This document shows positions 7,060-15,263 of a DNA stretch of 30,673 bases, piece after piece. The number at the start of each line of letters is the position of its first letter. The stretch's first letter is position 1. The DNA comes from Actinomycetota bacterium (GTDB lineage: Bacteria; Actinomycetota; Acidimicrobiia; Acidimicrobiales; JACCXE01). The stretch spans positions 1 to 30,673 of the forward strand of contig JACCXE010000001.1 in assembly GCA_013697265.1 (NCBI GenBank). Reading direction: 5' to 3'. The position numbers and the translations under genes were made by a program. The notes beneath the pieces were generated by a model. The model was given only the letters and a program-made list of their open reading frames with translations, had not been told where the DNA came from and made no database searches.

Positions 7060-7359
7060 CCGCGAGACCCTTTCGGGCCTAGCCCATGGTACGACTTATT
7101 CCACCAAGCGCAAGCAAGGCAAACCCGGCCCTTCGGACGTACTGCGCGTAACCGGGTCTAACTAAGGCAACTCAGTGGGCTCGCCCTGGTCACTCGATAC
7201 AAGGCTTCGACTCACTCGTCGACTACTGGATCTCTAGCCCGATGCTCTCTGTCCGGACACGCGCATGTTCACTTCCCACCGCGTGACGCTGTCAGGCCTG
7301 GCTCGCTGGACGACGTACTCCTACCGGTGAGCAGCGCACGTTCACAACCTTCTGATGCA
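7060..7359. other. 300-base gene-free stretch upstream of the surface protein gene
   Basis: No open frame with gene-like codon use was found on either strand. On the minus strand it is the leader of the surface protein gene. It contains an ACCCGG/CCGGGT inverted repeat (7123-7128 with 7152-7157) and a start-proximal hairpin (7065-7080). I compared it by eye with c-di-GMP and c-di-AMP riboswitch patterns and found no convincing match. Confidence 0.5.
7065..7080 (-). promoter_or_regulatory. GNRA-capped hairpin just before the surface-protein start
   Basis: On the minus strand AGGCCC-GAAA-GGGTCT forms a six-pair stem (one G-U pair) closed by a GAAA tetraloop. It ends five bases before the ATG at 7059 and could mask or shape the ribosome binding site. 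The function is inferred. Confidence 0.4.
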
Positions 7360-7920
7360 CTACGGGTTGCAGATGCGGCAGGGCTTGAGCGTTGTTGCCG
7401 CGGCGTTGATCTCCTTGAGGCCTTTTCGACCGACTACCGACGCGCAGTCGGTGCGGTGATACAGGGTGCCTTTAGCGGTCGCGACATAGGTTTGGGCCGG
7501 CACCAACTCCGAGGCGGGCGACAAGGCAGCGGTATGGCCACCGGACAGCAAGTACTCGATGCGCTCTAGCACCGCCCGAGTCTCGGCGGTGTCGCGGCGG
7601 GTGGCGTGCACGAGCTGCGTCATCCAGTAGGCGAAGTACGCAAAGCCCCCGGCGAACACGAGGCCGAGGCCGAGCATGCCGCCGCTGATCGAATACGGGA
7701 TCTGCTCGTAGAGGTTGGGCGTGTGCGACGCGCCCCACCATCCGAGCAAGATGAGCACCAGGCCGAGCGGCACCGCGACGGAACCGATGAAGAACAAGAC
7801 GCGGGCGGCGTCGGTGGCTTTGGTGCGGGTGCGCACGTTCGAGATCGCACGCGCGAGACGGCGCTGACGCGCGTCGTCGGTGCCGCGCTCGACCGCAATA
7901 TCGGTAGTTGTGGTCGTCAT
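7360..7920 (-). CDS. Two-TM membrane protein with C-terminal Cys motif, last gene of the liv operon
   Basis: A 186-residue protein with a basic N-terminus (Arg/Lys-rich, residues 12-40), two predicted membrane segments (~41-63 and ~77-103), a charged helix (~105-127) and a C-terminal module: YHRTDC (H155, C159) followed by LKPCRICNP (C181, C184). The H-x3-C ... C-x2-C spacing suggests a small zinc- or metal-binding fold, similar in flavour to Ada-type or ribbon domains. It overlaps the livF stop by four bases (ATGA) and is therefore probably translated with the importer. No family name is known to me. It may be an accessory subunit or redox/metal-linked regulator of the transporter. Topology would place both ends on the same side, probably cytoplasmic. 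Confidence 0.75.
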   Translation of the reverse strand: MTTTTTDIAVERGTDDARQRRLARAISNVRTRTKATDAARVLFFIGSVAVPLGLVLILLGWWGASHTPNLYEQIPYSISGGMLGLGLVFAGGFAYFAYWMTQLVHATRRDTAETRAVLERIEYLLSGGHTAALSPASELVPAQTYVATAKGTLYHRTDCASVVGRKGLKEINAAATTLKPCRICNP

Positions 7921-8630
7921 GCGACACCTCCGAGATAGGCCGCGGACACTTCGTCTGCGATGTCCTGCGGTTGACCGACGGCCACGATTGTTCCGTGTGA
8001 TATCACTGCGGCATAGTCGGCGATCGCCAGGGCCGTCTGCGCAAATTGTTCTACGACGAGGATCGAAATGCCCTCGTCGCGCAGCTGCCGTACCAGTTCG
8101 TAGAGCTCACCGACAATGAGCGGGGCCAGACCGATCGAAATCTCGTCCAGCAATAACAGCGAGGGCTCGGTCGTGAGCGCACGGGCCATCGCCACCATCT
8201 GCTGCTGACCACCCGAAAGGCTGCCCGCGAGCTGTTTGCGTCGTTCGGCCAGGTCGGGAAAGCGAGCAAACGCTCGCTCCTCGACGTCCTTGAACTTCAC
8301 GGTGCCGGCGTAGGTCATCATGCGCAGGTTCTCGGCGACGGTCAGGTTCGGAAAGATGCCCCGCCCCTCAGGGATCGTGCACACACCGGCGCGGGCGATC
8401 TGATCGGGGTCGGCGCCGTTGATGTGAATGCCGGCCACATGCACGCAGCCGTCGGTGGGCGCCAATCGGCCGCTCGCAACTTTGTGAATCGTGGACTTGC
8501 CCGCCCCATTGCTGCCGAGCAACGCGAACACGCAGCCGGCGGGCACCGAAAACGACACGTTGTGCAACACCTCGATACGGCCGTACGCCGCGCTGACGTT
8601 GCGCAGTTCAAGGGCGGGCGCGCTGGTCAC
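7917..8630 (-). CDS. livF: Liv-type ABC importer ATPase LivF
   Basis: A 237-residue ABC ATPase of the branched-chain amino acid (HAAT) importer family. Walker A is GSNGAGKST, the signature is LSGGQQQ, Walker B is LLLLDEIS followed by IGLAP, and the switch region is VVEQ. The LDEISIGLAP and PEGRGIFPNLTVAENL segments are typical of LivF. GTG 8630 overlaps the stop of the secreted-protein gene by one base; the frame runs further 5' but would invade that gene. It works with LivG, the LivHM permease and LivK. The substrate is not necessarily an amino acid: the operon also carries steroid side-chain genes, so a steroid acid is a candidate. Confidence 0.92.
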   Translation of the reverse strand: MTSAPALELRNVSAAYGRIEVLHNVSFSVPAGCVFALLGSNGAGKSTIHKVASGRLAPTDGCVHVAGIHINGADPDQIARAGVCTIPEGRGIFPNLTVAENLRMMTYAGTVKFKDVEERAFARFPDLAERRKQLAGSLSGGQQQMVAMARALTTEPSLLLLDEISIGLAPLIVGELYELVRQLRDEGISILVVEQFAQTALAIADYAAVISHGTIVAVGQPQDIADEVSAAYLGGVA

Positions 8631-9904
8631 TATGCGTCCTCGCCCGGCAACGTGCACGCGATGCCCGCGGTCGGGTCGGCGAGCACGGCCGTGTTCAAGC
8701 GGCGCATCCCGACCGCCAAGAGCAACGCGGCGAGCACGCCCAGCACCACGGTTGCGATCGGCAACCCTTTGCCATTCGCGGTGGCCACCGCAGGCACGAT
8801 CTCGACCGGAGCGCCGGGAGACGCCGAGGCGCCGTCGACTGAGCCTGAACCGGCATCGCCCAACGCACCAAGGTCGTCGCCGAACGAGTCGCCGCCGCCC
8901 AGCACGTCGCCCCCGCCGAGCAGGTCGCCACCGAGATCCGTAGTGACCTCGTTGTCGTCGCCGCCTCCGGCCGATGCGACCGACGCGGCGCGCGCGCCGC
9001 CCAACGCGTAGCCGAGCGTGTAGCCGTTCTGCGTCAGGGTGATCACGAGCGAGTTCGCACCGACGACCGCCGCCGGCCCATTGATCTCCTTCGTGGTCGG
9101 CCCGACCGTGACGCTGATGCCGGCCGCGGCGAGCGCCTGCTTGGCGACCTGCTGGATGATCGCGTCGATCGGCTGGTTGGTGGTGCCGAAGTGCAGCCCG
9201 GTCTCGTCGATGGTGACGCCTTGGCCCATCACGGTGGCACCAGTGATCTTGGTTGTCGCGGTACCCGAGCCGGTTGTGCCGTCGCTCTTCGCGGTGGCCG
9301 TGCTGACGATCTGGTCGATCTGGAGCACGCCGGCGATGTTGAGGTTCTGCACCACGCTGCGCGCCGTTGACGTCGCCAGCTCGTTGACAACCCGCGTGCT
9401 GCTGGTAGCGCGGGCGACGCCGAACGTGCCCGGCAGCACCGACAGGCCCTGCGCGCCGGCCTCGGACTCGGCCGACGAGTTGTCGGCCCGGGAACGCATC
9501 GTGAGCCCGGGAAGGTCGTAGCTTGTGACCGGTGGGTCTTGGCCGGTGCGGGCCTCGGCCCGCACCGGGTAAATCAGCAGAGCCGCGACCTCAGGTGGGA
9601 AGCCAGGCACGAGGATGCCGAGCAACGAGCCGCCGTTCGCCACGATCGCTCCGGGCCATGCGGCGCTGGCCAGCCCGTAACCGGTGCCCGACTGCTGCGT
9701 GCTGCTCGCCTGGGGAATGTTCAGCTCGGGCTGAAACGGCTGGTCGGCGATGACCACGAACAGCTGCAAACCGCGGGCGTCTGCCGACAGGTCGTAACCG
9801 AGCAGTTCATCGGCACCGGCACGCGTGGCGTCGACCGCGAAGGACCCGACGCTGAGCAGCGCGGCGAGCGCCCCCGCGGCGATGCACGTCCACCCTCGCC
9901 TCAC
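8630..9904 (-). CDS. Secreted, C-terminally membrane-anchored protein between livG and livF
   Basis: A 424-residue protein of no family I recognise. It has a signal peptide (~1-31, cleavage near RAGA), an extracellular region (~32-306) rich in Ala, Gly, Ser and Thr with alternating beta-like segments (STATAKSDGTTGSGTATTKI, TIDETGLHFG), and a Gly/Asp/Ser linker (~307-375). A single membrane helix at ~381-400 is followed by RR and a short cytoplasmic tail. There is no LPxTG motif. The GTG start overlaps the livG stop by four bases, and its stop overlaps the livF start by one. It is thus built into the importer operon and is likely translated with it. It may help capture or pass substrate through the envelope. 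Confidence 0.8.
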   Translation of the reverse strand: MRRGWTCIAAGALAALLSVGSFAVDATRAGADELLGYDLSADARGLQLFVVIADQPFQPELNIPQASSTQQSGTGYGLASAAWPGAIVANGGSLLGILVPGFPPEVAALLIYPVRAEARTGQDPPVTSYDLPGLTMRSRADNSSAESEAGAQGLSVLPGTFGVARATSSTRVVNELATSTARSVVQNLNIAGVLQIDQIVSTATAKSDGTTGSGTATTKITGATVMGQGVTIDETGLHFGTTNQPIDAIIQQVAKQALAAAGISVTVGPTTKEINGPAAVVGANSLVITLTQNGYTLGYALGGARAASVASAGGGDDNEVTTDLGGDLLGGGDVLGGGDSFGDDLGALGDAGSGSVDGASASPGAPVEIVPAVATANGKGLPIATVVLGVLAALLLAVGMRRLNTAVLADPTAGIACTLPGEDA

Positions 9905-10626
9905 GCCGGCACCTCGGCGCCGAGGTAGGCGGCCTGGACGTCGGCGTTGTCTTTCACTTCGCCGGGAGTGCCGTGGGCGATGACGCGGCCGAAGTCGAGG
10001 ACGTAAATCTCCTTGCTGATCCGCATCACAAGCTCGACATCGTGCTCAACCAACAGAATCGCCATCCCATCCTCTGCGAGTTCGGTCAGCAATTGTCCCA
10101 GGCCCAGCGTCTCGGAGGAGTCCAAGCCCGATCCGGGCTCGTCGAGCAACAACAGCTTGGGGCGGATGGCCAGCGCCCGACCCAGTTCTACCAGGCGGGC
10201 CAGGCCCGTCGGCATGGCGTCGACGGGCTGATTCCCCACTTCCCGCAGGCCGACTCGATCCAGGATTTCGTCGGCGACGGTGCGAGGATCCTCGCTCGTC
10301 GAGTCCCACTGATTGCGGATCTCACAGGCGACGAGGATGTTCTCGCGCGCGGTCAACGAACCGAACACCTCGAGGCGCTGGAACGTGCGGGCCACCCGCT
10401 TGCGGGCCCGTATATGGGGCTTGAGATTCGTGACGTCTTCACCGTCGATCGTCACTCGACCGCGTGTCGGCGCTTGCAGACCGGTGATGACGTTGAACAG
10501 CGTCGTCTTGCCCGCCCCGTTCGGCCCGATGAGCCCGGTCACCTGCGCCTCGTGCGCCTCGACGGTCGCCTCCGACAACGCGTAGGTAACGCCGAACTTC
10601 ACGTCGACGGTTTCAGCGCTGAGCAC
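9901..10626 (-). CDS. livG: Liv-type ABC importer ATPase LivG
   Basis: A 241-residue ABC ATPase: Walker A GPNGAGKTT (~34-42), Q-loop in RTFQRLEVF, Walker B LLLLDEPGSGLD and H-loop VEHD. The usual LSGGQ is replaced by MPTGLARLVELGRALA, a variant seen in actinobacterial LivG proteins of steroid/fatty-acid loci. The C-terminal LDFGRVIAHGTP is typical of LivG. The GTG start lies 14 bases inside the end of livHM, so translation is coupled. It pairs with LivF as the energising dimer. Confidence 0.92.
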   Translation of the reverse strand: MLSAETVDVKFGVTYALSEATVEAHEAQVTGLIGPNGAGKTTLFNVITGLQAPTRGRVTIDGEDVTNLKPHIRARKRVARTFQRLEVFGSLTARENILVACEIRNQWDSTSEDPRTVADEILDRVGLREVGNQPVDAMPTGLARLVELGRALAIRPKLLLLDEPGSGLDSSETLGLGQLLTELAEDGMAILLVEHDVELVMRISKEIYVLDFGRVIAHGTPGEVKDNADVQAAYLGAEVPA

Positions 10627-12547
10627 TGCTCACCGCCTCGGGCGCGGGCGCCACATTTGGCTCGGGCTCGCGCCCATCTTGGGTACCGGAGTCGCCGGGG
10701 CGAAGCATCTTCCGAAGGCGAGCGATACGTGGGCCCACGTCGCTCGTCCACCCGTTGGGGTTGCGGCCGAGCGCAACCGCTCCGAGGCCGGCACCGAGAA
10801 ACGACAGGCTTGGGATGCCCGGAAGCGACCGCTGGATCTTGGGGAACAGCCCGAAGGTGAGCCCGCCCATGAGCGCGCCGGTGACGGTGTTGATGCCGGC
10901 CACCGACACGAGCAGCAACAACACCAGGCTTTGCAACATCTCGAAGTCGTTGAGACCGACCTGACCGCGCAAGCCGCCGTAAAACGCACCGGCAAGACCG
11001 GCCATCGCCGACGACAGCGAGAACACGGCGAGCTTCGTCATCGTGAGATTCAGGCCGAGGGTGGCGCACGCGGCCGGGCTCTCGCGCATCGCGATAAGTC
11101 GCCGCCCGAAGGGACCGCGCCGCAGGGCGAGCACACCGATGCCGCACAACGCAAAGGTCACGCACAACAACACGAAGAAGGCGCGGTCGCCCCGAAACGA
11201 AACGCCGAGGATGTCGGGCCGCTTCACTTCGAGGCGGCCGCCGAAGCCGAAGACGTTGGTGTTCTTGAAGAACACTTGGCTCATGCCTTGCGCGAATGCG
11301 AGCGTGCTGAGCGCCAGGTACAAACCCTGGAGACGAATGGCGGGGAGGGCGGCGATCGCGCCGGCGATGCCCGCGAGCACCGTGGCTGCGATGATGCCGA
11401 GGAACGAACCGCCGCCGAAGAATTTACCCATCGCGAACGCCCCAACGCCGACGAAGGTCATTTGGGCCAGCGACACCTGGCCGGCGTAGCCGGTCAGCAA
11501 AACGAGTGACAGCATGATGAGGGCGAACACGATGCCCTGGCCCGCGGTGAACAGGTCGCCGGGCGACAAAACACTGGCCAAGATCGCCGCCACGGCGACG
11601 AAGCCGGCGCCGGCCACGAGGGATTCACGCAGCGACGCGACCCGCGGGGCTCGATGCGTGTTGACAACTCGGCCGACCCGCAGGCGCGCTTGGGGCAACG
11701 CGAGCAGCACCGCGTAAAGGAAGAAGATGGGCAATGCCGGTTTGGCGATGTTCAAGATGTTCGGCGGCAGGTTGCCGATCGCGTGCGCCTCGGCGAGGCC
11801 AAGAGCCAGGCCCCCGGCGAACGTGAGGGGCAGGCTCTTCAGCCGGCCGACCATCGCCGCCGCGTATCCGTTGATCACGAGCAGCGTCAACAAGATGATG
11901 TCCAGCGAAACCAACGGCGCCAGCAAGATCCCAGCCAAACCCGCGAGTGCAGCGCCAAGCGCCCAGCTGACCATGGCCACGCGATCGGGCGCCGCGCCGT
12001 TGAGTGACGCCAGTTCCGGGTCGTCAACAACGGCGCGCATCGCGGTGCCGATGCGGGTGCGGAACAGAAACAGCCGCAGAAGCACTGCGACCAGCACGGC
12101 CACCGTGATCATCGTGATCTGGTGGTAGCTCACGAAGATGCTGAACACCTTCACCCGGTTTCCGGCGAAGAACTCGGGCAGCGAACGGGGCTCGCCCGGA
12201 TCCCAGAAGACCGTGGCGACACCGATGAACGCCAGCAGCAGACCGAGCGTGATCACGAGCGTGGTACTGATCGATGCGCCGTAGAGCCGGCGCATCAGCG
12301 TTCGTTGAATCAAGGCACCTAACGCCGGCGCGATCACCAAGAGCACTGCAATTAGCGCGAGCCACTGCGGCCAACCGTTCTGAACGGTGAGTTGCCAGTA
12401 CGTGAAAGCCATCAACATGCCGATGGCGCCGTGGGCAAAGTTGAAGATTCCCGAGGTCGTGTAGGTGACGACCAGACCGCTCGCGGTCAGCGCGTAAATA
12501 CAGCCGGTCGCGATGCCGATGACCGTGTAGGCCAGGAATGCGGTCAT
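10613..12547 (-). CDS. livHM: Fused Liv-type permease (LivH-LivM)
   Basis: A 644-residue membrane protein in which both HAAT permeases are in one chain. Residues ~1-290 are LivH-like (GIATGCIYALTASGLVVTYTTSGIFNFAHGA, then RAVVDDPELASLNG), and ~310-605 are LivM-like (GYAGQVSLAQMTFVGVGAFAMG, then IAMRESPAACATLGLN). Each half has many hydrophobic helices and an EAA-like coupling loop. The Pro/Glu-rich cytoplasmic tail ends at ~644. The two halves would form the heterodimer-like pore between LivG and LivF. ATG 12547 follows the livK stop by seven bases. Such fusions are known in actinobacteria. Confidence 0.92.
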   Translation of the reverse strand: MTAFLAYTVIGIATGCIYALTASGLVVTYTTSGIFNFAHGAIGMLMAFTYWQLTVQNGWPQWLALIAVLLVIAPALGALIQRTLMRRLYGASISTTLVITLGLLLAFIGVATVFWDPGEPRSLPEFFAGNRVKVFSIFVSYHQITMITVAVLVAVLLRLFLFRTRIGTAMRAVVDDPELASLNGAAPDRVAMVSWALGAALAGLAGILLAPLVSLDIILLTLLVINGYAAAMVGRLKSLPLTFAGGLALGLAEAHAIGNLPPNILNIAKPALPIFFLYAVLLALPQARLRVGRVVNTHRAPRVASLRESLVAGAGFVAVAAILASVLSPGDLFTAGQGIVFALIMLSLVLLTGYAGQVSLAQMTFVGVGAFAMGKFFGGGSFLGIIAATVLAGIAGAIAALPAIRLQGLYLALSTLAFAQGMSQVFFKNTNVFGFGGRLEVKRPDILGVSFRGDRAFFVLLCVTFALCGIGVLALRRGPFGRRLIAMRESPAACATLGLNLTMTKLAVFSLSSAMAGLAGAFYGGLRGQVGLNDFEMLQSLVLLLLVSVAGINTVTGALMGGLTFGLFPKIQRSLPGIPSLSFLGAGLGAVALGRNPNGWTSDVGPRIARLRKMLRPGDSGTQDGREPEPNVAPAPEAVSSAQR

Positions 12548-12554
12548 GTGTGCG

Positions 12555-14009
12555 TTACCCGAAGAACCAGGGTCCGTCGGCGCAACGGAAGGCCGCGGGG
12601 GGTGAGTCGAAGCGCGTGAACTTGCCGCCCACGACCTTCAACACGATGAAGCAAGGCGCGGGCGCCTTCGTGCCCGGGTTCGACGGGGCGAACAGGCCGA
12701 AGTCGTCGAAGACGCCGATCTTGCGAATGGCCTCGTTCACTGCCGGACGAGTGAGCTTTGGCCCCACGTTCTCCATGGCTTGGAAGAGCAGTCTTCCCCC
12801 CGCCCACGCGTAGGCCGTGAAGATGTCGGACTTGAACCCCGGCTTCACGTTGTTGACCCACTTGTCCATCAGCGCGACCTCAGGAATCACCCCCGCGTCT
12901 TCACCGCCGTACATCGACGACGAGGAGGTCACGAGCATTCCCTCGGCCGCGTCGCCCGCCAGCGCGAGGACGTCGGCGTCGTAGCCCGAGCCGTTGACCA
13001 CGAACGCAGTTGGTTTGAAGCCCTGCGACTTCATCGCCTTGGCAAAGCGCGCTGCGGTCTTGTCGTCGACCGACGTGAGATAGATGAGCTTCACGCCCAA
13101 GTCCCGCATGCGCACAACGTCGGAGGTGAAGTCGGTTTCGGTCGCTCCGATGCCGCGTTCGTACTTGTACTGGTAGCCGACCGACACGGCGGCGCGCTTG
13201 TAACCCTGGTGCAGCGCTACGGCCGATGGGATATCGGAGTAGATGCTGCCGACGGCCTTGATGGCGTCGGGATACTTCTGCTTCAAATAGTTGAACGGCC
13301 CGAGCGGTCCACCCTTGGCCGAGGCTTGGATCGAGAAGTTGTTGGGAATGTTCAGACGAGCCTCGCCGAGCGCGTGACTGACGTCGGGCAGGTTCGCCTG
13401 CTTGATCTGATCGGCCGCCGCCTCGTCGTACAACGAGAACGAACCCAGGAAGCCCAACGCCTTCCCGATCAAATCGATGGTCTGCGAACGGTTCTGCCCG
13501 GTGTCGAACTGATCGTCTCGGGCGTCGAGCTTGAACTTGCGGCCGAACAGCCCGCCGAGCGAGTTCTCGTAGGCGACGGCTGCTTGCGCGCCGACAGTCG
13601 CGCCCGCGAACAAGCCGGGAACAGGACCGGTCAGGGTGCTGACGTTGCCGAGCGTGACCGTGGTGGCAGAAACGCCGACGTCGGTCGCTCCGCCGTTGCC
13701 GCCCGCGGGCATCGCGTGGACGTTGGTGGTGGTGCCCTTGACGTTGCCCGACCCCGACGTGGTCGCGGTGGTGTTGCCGGCGCCGGCGCCACTCCCGGTG
13801 CCAGACGAGCCGGGCACCGTGGCGTCGGTACCGAGGGCGTCGGCGAGCGTGGTGTCGGTAGAGCCGTCACCCGCCGCTGCCCCGCTGCCAGTGCTGTTGC
13901 CCGAACGGACAGCAGTCAACTGCTGATCGGTGAGTCGCGCACCGCACGCGGTGGTCGTCAAAACCATCGCTGCCAGTAGAGATACGAATTGAAGCTGCTT
14001 TAGTCTCAC
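12555..14009 (-). CDS. livK: Liv-type substrate-binding lipoprotein
   Basis: A 484-residue periplasmic-binding-fold protein. An N-terminal signal with a lipobox-like cysteine at ~22 (LTTTAC) indicates a lipoprotein. A Gly/Ser/Thr-rich spacer (~35-115) precedes the Peripla_BP_6-type two-lobe domain: VTLGNVSTLTGPVPGLFAGATVGAQAAVAYENS, then YKYERGIGATETDFTSDVVRMRDLGVKLIYL, then VVNGSGYDADVLAL. Four C-terminal stretches include a possible disulfide (C at PAPCFIV and FRCADG). GTG 14009 directly precedes the signal peptide, with a weak G-rich binding site. The long spacer is unusual for LivK and may reach across the cell wall. Ligand unknown; steroid acids are proposed from context. Confidence 0.9.
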   Translation of the reverse strand: MRLKQLQFVSLLAAMVLTTTACGARLTDQQLTAVRSGNSTGSGAAAGDGSTDTTLADALGTDATVPGSSGTGSGAGAGNTTATTSGSGNVKGTTTNVHAMPAGGNGGATDVGVSATTVTLGNVSTLTGPVPGLFAGATVGAQAAVAYENSLGGLFGRKFKLDARDDQFDTGQNRSQTIDLIGKALGFLGSFSLYDEAAADQIKQANLPDVSHALGEARLNIPNNFSIQASAKGGPLGPFNYLKQKYPDAIKAVGSIYSDIPSAVALHQGYKRAAVSVGYQYKYERGIGATETDFTSDVVRMRDLGVKLIYLTSVDDKTAARFAKAMKSQGFKPTAFVVNGSGYDADVLALAGDAAEGMLVTSSSSMYGGEDAGVIPEVALMDKWVNNVKPGFKSDIFTAYAWAGGRLLFQAMENVGPKLTRPAVNEAIRKIGVFDDFGLFAPSNPGTKAPAPCFIVLKVVGGKFTRFDSPPAAFRCADGPWFFG

Positions 14010-14034
14010 GGGCCCCCCAACTCGTGTGTATTTG

Positions 14035-14057
14035 AAATCTAACGCACCGTCAGATTC
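14035..14057 (-). terminator. Stem-loop between ltp2 and livK (possible attenuator)
   Basis: On the minus strand GAATCTGAC-GGTGC-GTTAGATTT can form a nine-pair stem, two of them G-U, with a five-base loop. It starts about 22 bases past the ltp2 stop and is followed by only a short T-rich run. It is the only sizeable gap (69 bases) in the operon. It may partially terminate or set an RNA processing point. No clear second promoter was found. Confidence 0.35.
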
Positions 14058-14078
14058 TGCGGCACGCGGCAATTCGGA

Positions 14079-15263
14079 TTAGTTGTCGCGGCCCAGGATG
14101 AGACCACTCGTTGGTACACCTGTGCCCGCGGTTACCAGCACGTACTGAACGTTCGGCACCTGGTTCACCGAGTTGCCGCGCACTTGACGCACGCCCTCGG
14201 CAATGCCGTTCATCCCGTGGATATAGGCCTCCCCCAGTTGGCCGCCATTTGTGTTGATGGGCAGGCGACCGCCCAACTCGATGCCCTCATCCTTGATGAA
14301 GTCCTTGGCCTCGCCCCGTCCGCAGAAACCGAACTCCTCGAGCTGGCAGAGCACGAACGGGGTGAAGTGGTCGTAGATCACCGCGGTCTGGATGTCGGCC
14401 GGTGTGAGGCTCGAAGTGGCCCACAGCTGGCGGGCCACAAGCCCCATCTCGGGCAAGCCGGCCATGTCGTCGCGGTAGTAGCTCGTCATCATCTCTTGGC
14501 CTTTAGACGCGCCTTGGGCTGCGGCTTCAATGATCGCGCCGCCGTTGGGCGAATCCTTGACGCGGTCGCGGCTCGTGATGATCAAGGCCTGGGCGCCGTC
14601 GCTCTCCTGACAGCAGTCGAGCAAGTGCAGGGGCTCGACGATCCAGCGCGACGCCTGATGTTCCTCAAGTGTGATCGGCTGCTGGAAAAACCACGCCGCC
14701 GGGTTGGTCGACGCGTGGAACCGGTCGGCTACCGCGACGCGACCGAAGTCCTCACTGGTTGCGCCATAGGTGTGCATGTATCGGCGGGCGAACATGGCGA
14801 CCCACTGTGCGGGCGTGACGAGGCCGTAGGGCGAGTACCAGGCGTAGTGCGCGTTCTCGGTGTTGGGCGCGGGCGGACGGTCTTGCACGCCGATGCCAAA
14901 TCGGTGGCCCGACCGCTCGTTGAAGGCCCGGTAGCAAACCACCACGTCGCACACGCCACTGGCGACGGCCATGGCTGCTTGCAGGATCGTGCCGCCACCC
15001 GCTCCCCCGCCGTAGTGGACGCGGCTGAACAACTTCAGGTCGTTCATGCCGAGGTTGCGGGCGACCTCGATCTCGGGGTTGTTGTCCATGGTGAAGGTGA
15101 CCATGCCGTCGACTTCGCTCGGTGCGATGCCGGCATCGTCCAGCGCCGCCTTCGTGGCCTCCACCGCCAGACGCAGCTCGCTGCGACCCGAGTCCTTCGA
15201 GAACTCTGTCGCGCCGATGCCCACGATCGCGGTGCGCCCGCCGATGTCGCTTGCGTCGCTCAC
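14079..15263 (-). CDS. ltp2: Steroid side-chain aldolase Ltp2 (thiolase-fold)
   Basis: A 394-residue thiolase-superfamily protein without a normal catalytic Cys/His set, matching the lipid-transfer/Ltp2 group. In KstR-regulated cholesterol catabolism Ltp2 performs the retro-aldol cleavage of the 17-hydroxy C22 steroid-CoA to a 17-keto steroid plus propionyl-CoA, together with the ChsH2 DUF35 domain. Tyrosines Y297 (AVIYDHF) and Y347 (GEAYIHG) sit where the essential Tyr pair of characterised Ltp2 lies, as I recall. A glycine loop (HYGGGAGGG) is present near residue 85. GTG 15263 overlaps the chsH1 stop by four bases. The open frame extends further 5' but only in another frame of chsH1. Confidence 0.93.
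   Translation of the reverse strand: MSDASDIGGRTAIVGIGATEFSKDSGRSELRLAVEATKAALDDAGIAPSEVDGMVTFTMDNNPEIEVARNLGMNDLKLFSRVHYGGGAGGGTILQAAMAVASGVCDVVVCYRAFNERSGHRFGIGVQDRPPAPNTENAHYAWYSPYGLVTPAQWVAMFARRYMHTYGATSEDFGRVAVADRFHASTNPAAWFFQQPITLEEHQASRWIVEPLHLLDCCQESDGAQALIITSRDRVKDSPNGGAIIEAAAQGASKGQEMMTSYYRDDMAGLPEMGLVARQLWATSSLTPADIQTAVIYDHFTPFVLCQLEEFGFCGRGEAKDFIKDEGIELGGRLPINTNGGQLGEAYIHGMNGIAEGVRQVRGNSVNQVPNVQYVLVTAGTGVPTSGLILGRDN

Noticed and set aside
7101..7130. GGCAAACC-like run reminiscent of a c-di-GMP-I riboswitch
   Set aside because: The rest of the conserved aptamer is missing, and on that strand there is no gene downstream.
12780..13979. 399-codon plus-strand frame opposite livK
   Set aside because: Shadow frame with no recognisable domain, common in GC-rich DNA.
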